A stretch of DNA of 64,000 nt. Source: Datnioides undecimradiatus. Taxonomy: Eukaryota; Chordata; Actinopteri; Lobotiformes; Datnioididae. Both the position numbers and the translations under genes were made by a program. Positions 48,905 through 60,869 of this stretch are shown here, in pieces (position 1 is the first letter of the stretch; each line of letters opens with the position of its first letter). The stretch is from the NCBI GenBank assembly GCA_008933995.1, contig WARS01000013.1, positions 8,036,329 to 8,100,328 on the forward strand. The letters run 5' to 3'. The notes under the pieces are model-generated. The model was not told the origin of the DNA. It saw only the letters and a list, made by a program, of their open reading frames with translations, and made no database searches.

Positions 48905-51900
48905 CAGAGCCAAGAGGTCATGATATAATTTTCAGAGGTGTAATTGTTTTTATAAACTGAAATTATTGTTAATATTTAATTAGTGTGAGGAAGAAAAGAA
49001 AAGAAAAGAAAAGAAAAGAAAAGAGAAGAAAAGAAAAAAAGAAAAAAAAAGACTAACAAGGCTGACTTTTTGTCCACATTTAGCCGAGAACAGTGAGTAT
49101 ACAGACCTTGGCATCCCGTTCTGCAAATTTCTGGAACATGTTGGCGTAGGTCTTCTTGTCCTGCTCGTGATGTTCCTTAATCTTGCTCTGGCAGATGGAA
49201 ATCTGAGCACGAGCTGCTCGATTTGAGGAGTTGACTTGCAGAACTTGCTGAAAATCTGCCATGGCCAGGGTGAACTCGTTACGAAGGAGACGCGCTTCCC
49301 CTCGACGATACAAAGCCTTCTCATTTCTCCCATCGAGCTCAATCACCTTACGCACACAAACACAAACAAAGTCACTATTTAAGGATATATACTCAACATT
49401 CAGCAGCTACAGAGAGAAAATGCAGGGATATTTAATGGTGTTTAAATGTGGACCATCGTCAGGGTCTTGCAGATCACCTTGTTGCAGTTCTCCACTACTT
49501 GCGAGAACTCTTTCAACCGCAGGAAACACAAAGCTAAATTGAGGTGTGATGTCAAAATAAAGTCTTGTATCCTCTTCTGCTGCTCTATCCCCGTACCACA
49601 CTCCATTTCTAGCCAGGAAACTATGCGTTGGTACTGGATGACTGCCTGGTAGTGCCGTCCTGCCTAAATGCAGCAAGATAATACCATTTTATAAACACTT
49701 TAACATTAAAAATAATAGTTTGTTAAGACAAGTGATATGCATGGTGGCTATACCTTAAAATACTGATTCCCTTTATGTTTCACTCCAGCAGCCAACTCCA
49801 GCTTTTCTTTTAAGTCCATTTCCCAGGATTCTTTAGCCTTGTGGAAACAAAGTTAACGTCACAGACAGTACATAGGACGTGATGAACTTTGCTCAAATTG
49901 TGTTTGAATTTGTTTGTCTCTGATGGAAAAACAGACCAGAACCACACTCATCGCCACTCCAGCTGTTTAATTCTTAAGATAGGAAAAGAAAAAAGCCAGC
50001 TTTACCCTTTTAAAGTCTTTGAGGGTAACCTCATATATGATGTCTTTGTCTGGTCCAATTTTGTACTCCGGTTTACCTTCACTTCCAAAGCCATACCTGT
50101 GAAATAAGGAAAAACATGTCAGAGCAAGAGCATTTTTATAACACAGTTCAGAAGAATAGCAGAAACAAACAATCACTGTTAAACCTTCATTTCACTCACA
50201 ACAACAACCACAGTCATCTCAAGCCGTGTGTCATTTAAACTACAGGGTGGGAAATCACGTCTGTTACAAAATTTAAAACCTGACACTGGTGAAAATTCCC
50301 TGAATGCTGCACCTGCCAAAATGAATACATGTCAACGTAATATTCCAGAGACGTGGTCAAATGGCCATGATGTAAAAGGAAAATCTTATAAAGTGCAGAT
50401 GAGAACGCAGGTTCGTGAGGAATCTCAGACAGTACATCACACAATACAACAATACAACAGTTGGTTTTAATACACCTCCCATTACACCCTGTTTATGATC
50501 CTTCGCCTAATCATTTTAATACAAAACAGAGTATGTATTTTGCAATCTATGTGGATTAAAACAGAAGAAAACACATGTTGCTAAATAGTTCTGACTCGTA
50601 AGGAGCGGTACAGCTTGTGTTTTAAATCCTTTATTTAATTTCAGGTTTGCTTCTGTTGTTTTTTTCTGTGTTAGTTGACTTCTTGCTGGCATTGAACTCT
50701 CAGTATGAAGTATTTGTGTACTAAGAATTCCTACAAGTTAATACCAGTACTGTGTATTGCTTTTGCCTGAGGGGATAGTGGAGAGGGCGGGTGTGGGTGG
50801 GGTTACAGCAATGATATGATGTGGTTTGGGCAACACAATGTGCTCCATTTATTTTTATAATTCCCTCTTATTTCTGTCTGTTTTCTTTGTCTTTTTTTTT
50901 AATCAGGGGAATGATATGATGTTGTTTGGACTGTATGGTATGTGTCTTATTTATTTATTTATCATTTTTTGTCTATGGTGTTTACAGAGAGAGCTGGATA
51001 AAGTTCACAACAGCAATTGAATCTGCTTTCTGTATGAGCAAATGATAGAAAAGTGCTTTTAGCACTTTAATAATAATCTGAATTTATTTCTTATTTTTCT
51101 GGATGACTGACCTCTGAGTCAGGTGTTAAAGACCTGACAGTCATGTCCCTATTCAAGCTTTACGTATCAAGAGAGTGATGGGACTTTTCAAATCCTGACA
51201 GTTGAGACAGGAAAAGCACTGTTCATAAAGTCCTTTTACCAGTACGTCATATCACTCAAGCTGTGTCACTGTATGGCTTATGTATTTATATTCACATATA
51301 TTTTGGTCACTTACGTGTACATACATAGTAGTTATGTGTTCATTTTGATCTCTCTTTGTTCAGCTTTGTGTCTTTGTTTTTAGCTGTATATGTATTTCTA
51401 TCTTTGTGTAAATTGTTCTTGGGACTGTGGTTAAGATTTAGATCAACTGGAGACTGGAGTCAAATTCTTTGTGTACACACACTTGGCCAATAAAGCTGAT
51501 TCTGCTGAAATACTGAATGTTTGTAAATTTAGGGGTTTGTTTGATTATGGTATCGGTCTTTTAAACCTCATATAGACAAACAAGGAGAGGAGAACAGCCA
51601 CATATTAAAACAGCACAATGAATATAATCATCATCTGACAAAAATCCTACATGAAGTATCATGAAATAAAAACATCCTGGGAACGTAATTATAGTTTGGC
51701 TTAAATGGTGTAATGATGGACCACAGCAGAGATAATAACCCAAGTGATCTCACATAAAGACTGACTCTAATTCTAAAAGGCTAAAAGATGTGACAGGGAC
51801 CAAGAGCTTTTTTCAGTAACTTACTTTGGTTTTAAGTAAAGTACACAGCACTCTCCTTTCTGCATCTTGTCCATGGCTCGGTCCACTCCGAGAGGAACAC

Positions 51901-54900
51901 CTTTATCTTCAGCCTCGCCGACAATAAAGCTGACGTCTCTGCAGTCAAACAATCTGCCTCCACAGCTTCCCTCAAGATGCACTGTGGGATATAAAACATG
52001 ACGCAATCAAACCTCTGATGTGACAGTTCACTGTAATGTTATCTGGTAAGCTGGCACAATATGAGTAATTATCAGTGAAGAGAAGAAAGGGTTTACCATC
52101 AACACTTGCTCCATCGTTGGGATTTGAGTAACCGTCCCCCTTGACCTTTATTCTTCTTAAGATGCCGCCATCGTCTGTAAGCATTTCCCCTTCAAACCTG
52201 AGTAGCTCCATCTGTTTGGTTGCAAACGATTACTTAATCATTGTGCTAAGAGCGATTTAAAGCAGAATAGAAAATTACAGCTCTGCTTAACTTGGTGTAG
52301 GTGTGGGAGGAGGAAAAAAATACATAATGAAAAACAAGTAGGAGTCATCAGATAAGTCAGGGAAATGAAAAAAAGAAAAAAGAGAAATGATGACTACTGG
52401 AGATTCAGTACAGGTAGGTCATCAGACATACATGTGTATATACTATATATAAACTTCATACCTCTATTAGGAAAACAATAATACAATAGATCAACAGGCT
52501 AAATACATTCGTCTCAGCTACATAACACCTTAACATCCATGTCTCCCTCTTTTATCACCTCGAGGTAGCTTTAGGTTTGAAAAAGGATTTTCATGATGGT
52601 CTTGAGTGATTTACTCTTTCTGACAGCATGTGTATGTCTGTAAATATGTTGCAACTCTTTGAATCTGTGGTTTGTTTTTTGGGCTACCCATTTTTTGAAC
52701 ATTTTACCCAAAAATATAACTACATATTTGCTATCTATGTAAACTTTGGGATCTCCGCTAGAATTTAAAAAAAAATGGCTGGCTAATGGCTGTCCAGTTG
52801 GTAGGTCTCTTTGAGTTGAAACAAAGAGAATGAATGCCAACTAACTGCAGCACGAGCACCATTTCCAAACAGTACAAAATAATTTGATAAATAGTTTACA
52901 ACACACTGTAGTGCAGCTACAAACAGAGATGAAGACATTTTCTAATATTAACAATTCTAACTTAGTGTAAAGACATATTTGATATGAGTCCAACTTTGTT
53001 TTAATTTATTTTATTTCATAAAAAAGTAAATAAATAATCTAAATAAGTCAGCTTGTGCTGCCCGCAGTATGCAAACGCATGAGAGATTACCACTGAACAC
53101 CTGTTTATATGATGCTTGGTAACATATGACACAGTTGGGTTGTTGTTGGCCATGACATAGGGGGAGCACAGACAAAAGAAAATTTATGGGGGGTAGAATA
53201 ATGATGTGTCCATGGGGGGCAACTTGTAAAGTAGAGCAGTTGGCTAAATCTCTTCCTTTTTCCCCAGAACTAAATTATAATTATCATTGATTATACAGGA
53301 CGGAGAAAGCCTGACTTGTATCCCCACTGAGCTCCAAACAGATTTCTAAGAGTGGCAGCTGAACTACTCTGGGTGTTTGACTGAGAGGGATTAAAATAGA
53401 CAAACCAGTTAATTTTATGACCAGAGAGCTCCATCTGCAGAGACTGACACATGCTCCTAAATTATCAGGGTCCCTCGGTGTGATGCAGAATTAATGTACG
53501 GCACAAACGGCAGCACTGACATGGTGCACCTACCTCAAACACTACTGGAGAGCTGGGAGGAATTTTGTCAGGATTACCAGCTGTTCCATAAGCATACTCT
53601 GGTTTACACAATAATGTGCACACTTCACCTCTCTGCATGGATAGCACACCGATATCCCAGGCCTTGAGCACTTGTCCTGTGAGTGGATGAAGCAAAAAAA
53701 CACAGTGAAAGGAGATTCTTCTGGTTTATAAAACTGTCTCAAAGATTATGTAATAAGTTACAGTTTAATGATGTGAATCAAAGATATAGATTGACATATG
53801 ATATACATATATAAAGATATATGCATGTTCATTTTCTTAAGGTAGAGCAAAAGATTGACACCATTGTAATGTCTGTCCATTAATATACGATAACAGAAGA
53901 CCATCAGCTTACCATAAAGAATGGAGGGAGGGACAAAGCAAACAAAAAACAAAATCTGCCCACCAGCAGCTCAAAAGCTCATAAATTAAACAGGTTTGCC
54001 TGTTTTGAATTGGGTTGTTTGATGTACTCATCCTTAGTGTATTACCTACAGCAGGTGGTGGTCAGCACACCCCCAGTTTGGAGAAGCTAAGCAGTGTACT
54101 GTTCTGGACAGGGTCAGTAACTAAATGTATTTTTGCCCCCTAGAGAAGGCCCAGATAAAAAAAAAACAACAGCATCACTTATGTGCGCACTATATTTAAA
54201 ATATTTCCACCACTTTACCCAGCTGTCACACAACCCCTTCCAATGGGAAACAAATGCTGCTATGTCGCTCTCTTCAAAGCCACCAGACAGCTTTGACAAA
54301 AACAGTAATTTCACCTCACAGTACAGGGGAGTTGCAGACCGCAGCCTCGATCAGATAGTTGGTTTGTCTTTTTGTTTTTAAAACACAGAAGTCGAACCAA
54401 ACTCGGAGAGATATAACAGCTTCATGTTCCTGTGGAAAACGCTGTCTGCTATGTAACGCTGTGAAAATATTCGAAATACAGAGTAAATTTTGATTTTCGA
54501 CTTCATATCAATTTTTAAAGGTGGGTCATTTTATAGGTGGCTATAATACATTTTGCTGCTGAACCCGTCCACAGTAGCGAATTGCTTAGCTTCCTACACT
54601 GGCACTCCAGCTGCTTCTCCAAACCATCCTTTTAACACATTATATCCATTTCGTTTATTCCATGGAAAGGTAAAGATGTTGGAAATTGACAAGCCGTAGT
54701 TGTTATGAGGAGGTTTGCTTACATGCTGGGCTGTTCACATACATACACATACACACACACACATATATATATGTGTGTGTGTGTGTGTGTGTAGCCAAGC
54801 AATAGTCTGCCTCATTTTGTGTAAATTAAATAAACAACATACAGTTAAGTTAATTAGTGAGTTTTAGAGACATCAGTATATGAAATACTTTGTCTTTGGC

Positions 54901-55566
54901 TGTTTTCCAACTTTTAAAGTCGTTATGCTAAGCTAAGATATCTATCTCCTGACTATAGCTTCAACTTTAAGACACAAGAGGGGTATTAATCTTCTCATCT
55001 AAATCTCAGCAAATAAGCAATCAAGCATATTTTCTATTATTAACTATTCCTTGAGGTAAGAGACAACACTTCAGCACTATCAGGTTTCATAGTAATGTAT
55101 AAAGTCACCTACCCTTGCCCACATTGAAGCAAAAAGGCTCTTTACGATCTCGACTGCAGTCAAACTTCTTCCCGTTGAGCAGCTTCCCAGTATAGTGGAC
55201 AGTCACTCTGTCCCCAATCATTGGCCGTTCTCCATCGAGCCCCTGATGCTTCACAACCTGCAGGAGTCAAGTTTCCAGTTTAACTGAGAACCTTTTTGAC
55301 AGAGACTATAGAAGAGATGGGAGCTACAAGATCCAGAAGGAACAGACAAAAATCCTGACCATGCCATATGGTGGAACAATGAGTCCAACTCGTGCCTGAA
55401 CACCTACAAAGAAAATGTTACAGTTTAAAGCAAAGATAGCTAATGAATAGAAAATAAATACCTTGATAACTCCTTGGTCTTTATTAGGTGTTATATCAAT
55501 GCCCTTTGCAGCAAACACAACTGTGGCTGACTGGCCATCCATAGGCAGATCCTGATCAGTGGTCAT
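47718..55566 (-). CDS. fkbp5: FKBP51, Hsp90 co-chaperone peptidyl-prolyl isomerase
   Basis: Ten coding exons in transcript order: 55566-55462, 55257-55113, 53676-53534, 52211-52097, 51981-51825, 50096-50006, 49837-49754, 49663-49478, 49346-49107, 47819-47718; 455 aa. The first 422 residues run collinear with human FKBP51 without gaps. The FK1 PPIase domain keeps pocket residues Y57, F67, D68, V86, W90 and Y113, with L87 for Ile. FK2 follows (about 145-255, [10 protein letters not shown], then YGFGSEG). Three TPRs run from about 268 to 400, including the clamp segment [11 protein letters not shown] that binds the Hsp90 MEEVD tail, then [14 protein letters not shown]. It acts in the cytosol and nucleus on steroid-receptor-Hsp90 complexes. 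Odd points: Pro119 as in FKBP52, a GTCTGT donor after exon 9, and a short very basic last exon (KRRR and KRRRR) instead of the acidic mammalian tail. The last exon is the least certain part. The ATG lies two bases after an acceptor, so exon 1 is non-coding. Confidence 0.95.
48869..48902. repeat. (GT)n microsatellite in the last fkbp5 intron
   Basis: About 17 GT units. Confidence 0.97.
48991..49051. repeat. (AAAAG)n polypurine tract in the last fkbp5 intron
   Basis: About 60 purines in a row, mostly AAAAG units, with A-rich degenerate copies at the right. On the transcribed (minus) sense it is a long polypyrimidine tract starting about 55 bases inside the intron. Confidence 0.97.
51449..51505 (+). 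mobile_element. Non-LTR retrotransposon 3'-tail-like fragment
   Basis: GGAGTCAAATTCTTTGTGT, then CTTGGCCAATAAAGCTGATT and TCTG, resembles the recurrent 3' end of a fish non-LTR element that finishes in GATTCTG repeats. Only the tail is seen, in an fkbp5 intron and antisense to the gene. The clade is not assigned. Confidence 0.45.
54737..54792. repeat. Self-complementary (AC)n(AT)n(GT)n tract
   Basis: ACAC repeats run into ATATATAT and then GTGT repeats, so the two halves are reverse complements of each other centred near 54,766. Alternating purine-pyrimidine and palindromic, it could adopt Z-DNA or a cruciform. It lies in an fkbp5 intron. Confidence 0.95.
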
Positions 55567-56748
55567 TTCTGCGTGTGGGCATCACACAGTAGCACTGTGG
55601 AAATGATGAACACAGAAGCCTACGTATTAGCACCATAAATAACATGTCCTCATGTCTCATGTTTTCACTTTGGGACAAACTGGCAGCAAGGAAAAAGGCA
55701 CAGGCAATAAATTTAATTTGTGGAGCTGGAAAATCACGATCTCTGGCAAAAATATCAATACAAGATCTCCATAATCCACCCAGTAAACCTTTTTTCCTCC
55801 ACATTATATAACTTGCAGCTATATAAGGGCACATGTTCTAAATCCTGTCCTGTACTGGAGATATATTTCCAGTTTTAGTGCAAAAGCTACATTAACAGTA
55901 TAAAGAGAATAACTTTGCACTGCAGTTGTGATATCACTGAACTGTACTGCACCTTGCCTGATCCCCCACTGATGAAGTAATTACGTGACTATAAATATGT
56001 GAAAGGCAGCAGCGTGTTGCTTACTACTGTCATTTTTATTTTGTAACACACGCCACGCTCACCAAAGTACAGTGCGTTCCAGGCCATTAGTTTATGGCCC
56101 TTTGTGCTCTCTGTCAATCTATAAATAACATCCACATTTCCTATGAACACCAGAATTAAGTTTGCAGTGCACCAGAACCTCATTTTGATATTTTCAGTGT
56201 TAATTTTGCAATGAGTATTTCAGTCATCTTCCTTGTATGCTCAGGAAAAGTGTGGGCTCGACTATGCTCGCAGACTCTGCACTGATAAAGCTGCGCCATC
56301 ACAAATACAGTCCTGTAATCTCTCACAGGGTGTGATGAGGCAGGTAAAAACTTCAATTTAATCATGTTTTTTGAACTCAGCTGTGATTCAGTGATGTAAT
56401 ATCTTATCAGAGTATGAGGCTACATATTGTCTGGCTATGATAGATGATGTGATATACTGTAGCTCCAGTGTTGTCTCTCTTGGTTCTTTCATGTTTTCTT
56501 CTTCAGATTGTCTTTCTTTTGAAGGTACCACTTCTCATCCCAAATACAGCAAAGTCTTGTCACCTTATTGATTTTAGAGGAATCTGTCATTGCCAATTTT
56601 TTAATATATATATATTTTTTCTTCTATTTCCTTGAAACTAATAGCTTTCTCACATCAAAACCATCACACAAATCAATTTTTTTCTTCATAACAACATCTT
56701 AATACAACAAGGTCAGCCAATGTTTCATATAAATATATCAGACCAGAC

Positions 56749-56820
<72 letters not shown>
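56749..56820. repeat. (ATAG)n microsatellite
   Basis: About 18 perfect tetranucleotide units. Confidence 0.98.
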
Positions 56821-58499
56821 GTTACTGCTGCAGTCCTACACCTCCGTGCAAAAAAACCAAAAACAGGCAGCTTTGCCAGAGTAATAAAACTGTAATGACC
56901 TGTTGGTGTTACAGCTGTTAAATGCTGCCTCTCTCATCACAGGAGCAATGATTGTTGACAAGCATTGTTACCACATGAATACACATGGCTGCAGGCGTTC
57001 TTTCAGTCTGCCCTGGCAGAAGAATCTTGACATTGTTTGAAGACAATGAAAAAGCTAGTTAGCTATGTTAAGCATGTTGGCAAATATTATTTGGTGATTA
57101 TTATCACATGCAACAGCTGAGACGTTAACACTTGCTCAAATAGCATCAGCGCACAGCTGCTCTCAGACTGCGCTGGGATGTTACTAATGCAAGGACTTCT
57201 GTCAGAGTTGTGAAGTACTGATCACAAACAAAAATGTAACATCTACAATGGTAAAATAAATGTTAGGCTCACAGGCACAAACTGCTTTGTCCAAGACTTA
57301 CAACACGGTTGAGTGCCCCCTTTAAAAACAATTTGATTTTTTAGTATTTAGATGTGCAGCATCACAATCCAAAACTGCCTCTTCATCAGGAATGAAGGAA
57401 TAATGCCAATTTGGCATCAAAATGTTGTACGTTTCGTACTTTTTGTTTTGGTTTGTTCTTTTTTTAAATAAGAGCGTTAAAAACATTTTAAAGTGAGTGT
57501 TTTAGCAGAAATTATAGGACAAGTATTGGACTCAGCACCTGCACGTGTTTTGCATGTGTTTTTCAACGTAATCAAGTTTTGGCAAAGATAACAAGATCTT
57601 TTATTTTAAAATGAATATACTGCAAGCAAAAAATAAAGTATATTCTCTTTAAGAGTGTTGTTTGTGTACTGGTAAGCAGAGATTAATATAACAGTTGTCT
57701 ATTTTGTTTGTGTTGTCTGTGTCAGTGTACAAATACAAATAAGAGGTGATCTCACTGATGTCACAGTCAAAAGTCTTGGCTGAAACATTTGATAACATCA
57801 CACCTCATTCTGACTCCCGCCATCATCTGAGCTGTAAAATCTGTAAAATCAGGACAAGTTAAGATAATAAATCATACTTAACTTGTCAATCCGAGTCAAG
57901 TCAAGTTCCAAGCCTCAAGGTGGACAGGTCATATGATGGACAGGTTATGCAGTTCACTGATCAGACAACACTTACAGCCACTTGATATTTCCACAAAGAT
58001 GCTTTAGGGCTACAGACTTTGCTCAAGTACAGTTGGTTTTAAGACATAGGTATAGCAGCCATCATTCCCTCCCTCAGCTTTCTAGATTTTTCCAGCAGTT
58101 GAACCGTCTTCACTTTCAGGACATCCCAGATGCTGTTGATGGCCGTGTGCAAATATTTGGACATCGTGCTGTGGTGACTAAGTTCTTCAAGTGCCAGTAT
58201 GAAAATGAAGCAACAGGGTTTGGCCCAAAATGAACCATTTTGGCAATAAGATGACTGTATTGATTGAGAAATAGGCTTGAATCTTGAGTTCATGGTGCCA
58301 CCCGTAGAATAAAACCATAAAGATCTGTCTGCGCAATTTATCCTGCTTCTTCAATTTAGTGTCACTCTCAAAGATCAAGTGTTTATCCAACTCCTCTACA
58401 CGCAGCACAAAACGTCTGTATGTTTTGGAGCAACACCTTGTCCTGTGTCTTTTAAATTTCATGGATGTCATTTCAGATGTAACTCGTTGTATGTGCGCA

Positions 58500-58504
58500 A
58501 GTGT

Positions 58505-58550
<46 letters not shown>
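58500..58550. repeat. (GT)n microsatellite
   Basis: About 25 GT units with one CT interruption near the left end. Confidence 0.97.
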
Positions 58551-58551
<1 letters not shown>

Positions 58552-60090
58552 TGAACACAATGTTCCTTCTATTCACAGTTCCCCGCTAGCAAAGCCTGAT
58601 GGTGTTCACCAATCTGAGACTCCATAACGTACAACCCAGCTTCAGTTTTGGACATGAAAATAAGCAGATTCTTAATTATTCAAGTTGACTGTCCTATAAA
58701 TTAACATTAACCTAGGATTTAAACTAACAGTGATAGTGCTATGAATTAAAATCGTCACTGCATTCCTATTATTAAATGTTATTCATTCTATCAAGGTTAT
58801 CATTTAACTTTTTCCTTTTCCTGTATAAACAATGTTTTTAATACAACTCTGAAAAGACAAACAAACTACAAATAGTTACAGGACACCAATAAAATAGCAT
58901 GTAGACTACATGTGTATAAACTCAGATACCCTCCGGAGGAATGCAGTAACAGAAGACAATGAGGCAAAGATTACATCCACAGATGTACACAGTGTATCTG
59001 TACATTCTGTCTCACATCCGTGCTCTGCTGCTGATTCACATATGAATGTGTGAGCACTCAGACCCATAAACTGACATCCTGAAGCAGAGCATTGTCTGAC
59101 ATGTCATTTAACCAGAAACATGCTGAATTTAAAAGGAAGCTGCTGAAAACTTGTTTTTAGAACATCACTTTGTGGAAATGCTGCTACAGTGGCACAGGTT
59201 TGTGGCGTACGTACTTTGAATGTGAAATGACGGTGCGGACCTTTGAATTTTGACTGTTTTTCTAACAAAATGACAAAATGAACTTGTCACAATTAAGTTA
59301 CATATCTTTTCATGCCAGTGTTTCTTTTCTTCGGACCACAAGTTATTTATCCTCATTAAATGTCTCCCCAAGGCGATCTGATTCATCTCTGGGACTTTGC
59401 CTCAACCCGTGTCCATGTCAGCAGGCCAACCCTGCCTCTATCTCACCTCCCTGTCAAAATCTATACATGAATGATAAGTTCAAGTTAGTCAGGGGCTTAT
59501 GTTATGTCATAAGATGCACAACTTGGTCCAAAAAGAATAAGAATCAGTGCAGAATTAACTCAAGTTATGTCACTATTTCTCAAAAACAGGGTTAGACAAC
59601 CTGTAATTTATGAAGATACACCTAAGCCTAAAGGGATTCTGGATGTAAACTGTTGTCCTCATCTACCTCCTCTGGGAACCACAGCCAATTGCCACATTCA
59701 CAAACACTCTCACCCAACACACAGAGACACACAGAAGGAGTCTTATCAGCCCTTATTTTTCCAGAGCACACTGGGATACAGCTGTAACCTCAAAAGCCCC
59801 AACACGTGTGGCAAATTCAACATCCATCCTAGAACATCTTATACTGAGACACCAACAACTAGCTGTCTGTTTTACTCTAAGCAGTCACGATATGATCAGA
59901 CTCGTTTTGCTGCTCCTCTTTTATTTTGAATCCTCTGCATCAAAGGTAAATCTTTATGATAAATAACAAGTGCCCCTTTAACTCAGGCAGGCGTGAACAG
60001 AAAGCGTTAGAAAGCCGGTAAACATTATGTCTTAATTAACTCCTTAATTAAGTCTCTCAGCTGCTGAAGAGAATAAATGAAAAGACTCAC

Positions 60091-60190
60091 GTTTCCTCGC
60101 GCTCCTTTCCTTTTTGCTTTTCTTTGCTTTTTTTTCAGTCTTCCCAGAAACGGCCGGTGACCCGCTGGATTTTCAGTCGGTAGATTTTGT
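60091..60190 (-). other. fkbp5: Candidate non-coding exon 1 of fkbp5
   Basis: On the minus strand GCGCGAGGAAAC|gtgagt gives a good donor at 60,091 within the CpG island. The first coding exon starts with an acceptor two bases before the ATG, so an upstream non-coding exon is needed. The right (5') limit is approximate. Confidence 0.55.
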
Positions 60191-60587
60191 AACCGCGTCC
60201 TATTCTTTCTAATTCAAGCCCGCCCCTCGCATATCATGTCCAGGGTACTAAATGTTCTGCCCATGCGGTTACTATGTAGCGCTGTTTTTGTTTTTTGTTT
60301 TTGGGTCTTTTTTGTTTTCTTCTCCCGTTATCCCTGTCCGCGCTAGTGACGATAAACGTGCCGGTGAAGTAGCCACATGGATCTGAGACTTCAAAATGAC
60401 ACTGGTGAGGGAGAGAGGCAGACACTCTGAGGGAGAGAGAGAGGGGGAGAAGAGAGAGAGAGAGTAGAATAGAGTAGAGTTGTGGGAGGGCGTTTAGTGT
60501 AAAATTAAGGGGCAGGTCTTGGAAAGCAGCCACAAAGTAACACAATGTTCCGGCTGTACTGTAGCTGTACCGCTGCCGCTGCTGATG

Positions 60588-60602
60588 AGAACACTGTGTT
60601 CC
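60588..60602. promoter_or_regulatory. Glucocorticoid response element
   Basis: AGAACACTGTGTTCC matches the palindromic GRE AGAACAnnnTGTTCT at 11 of 12 defined bases, the last C being the only mismatch. It lies about 400-500 bp upstream of the presumed fkbp5 start site. Steroid-receptor induction through GREs is established for mammalian FKBP5, mostly via intronic and distal elements. Use here is inferred. Confidence 0.65.
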
Positions 60603-60869
60603 AATAGACACCCTGACCTGTAACCCGTTCCGTGCCGAGCCAGGCCGGGAACAGCCTGTACCGCAGCAGGCTGTTCTCTCCGCTCAGCTGACAACACATA
60701 TCATCAACACTGCTGTGTAATAGCCGAGCCTTGCTGCGTGCCCGACACACACACATACACGAACACATACACAGACGCGACGTGTAAGCACCGAAATAAA
60801 AGCAGAGCACACTGCCCGATAAGGCGCGCGGTGGGACGGATTACTGTTTCTGTAAGAGACGGTAATAAC

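Larger units (their letters stand above)
55570..60085 (-). other. Presumed first intron of fkbp5
   Basis: About 4.5 kb between the candidate non-coding exon and the first coding exon. It holds an ATAG microsatellite and a GT microsatellite but no gene I recognise. Two overlapping frames at 58.0-58.6 kb on opposite strands look long because of the repeat. I saw no full GRE in this intron. Confidence 0.5.
60085..60860 (-). promoter_or_regulatory. fkbp5: CpG-island promoter of fkbp5
   Basis: The only dense CpG cluster of this length in the window, with clusters such as CTCGCGCTCC, ACGGCCGG, GGCGCGCGG and CCGCTGCCGCTG. It lies immediately upstream of the candidate non-coding first exon. A GC box (CCCGCCCC on the plus strand, 60,219-60,226) is the likely Sp1 site. 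No TATA box is seen on the minus strand, as usual for a CpG-island promoter. A CCAAT sequence (60,601-60,605) abuts the GRE. A bidirectional promoter is possible, but I see no exon on the plus strand to the right. Confidence 0.7.

Noticed and set aside
49080-49106. fkbp5 ending eight codons after residue 422 by read-through
   Set aside because: A collinear last exon with a good acceptor exists at 47,819. Read-through is kept only as a possible minor form.
55324-55461. Extension of the first fkbp5 coding exon past GVIK
   Set aside because: The human protein and the downstream exon (VVKHQG) fit only if splicing occurs at the gtattt donor at 55,461.
58039-58576. Overlapping frames on both strands, some stretches charged and protein-like (for example KKQDKLRRQIF)
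   Set aside because: Partly composed of the GT repeat, frame interrupted, no start or splice context and no recognised family. An old pseudogene cannot be excluded.
58984-59002. GTACACAGTGTATC as a second GRE
   Set aside because: It has too many mismatches to the GRE half-sites, mainly in the second half.
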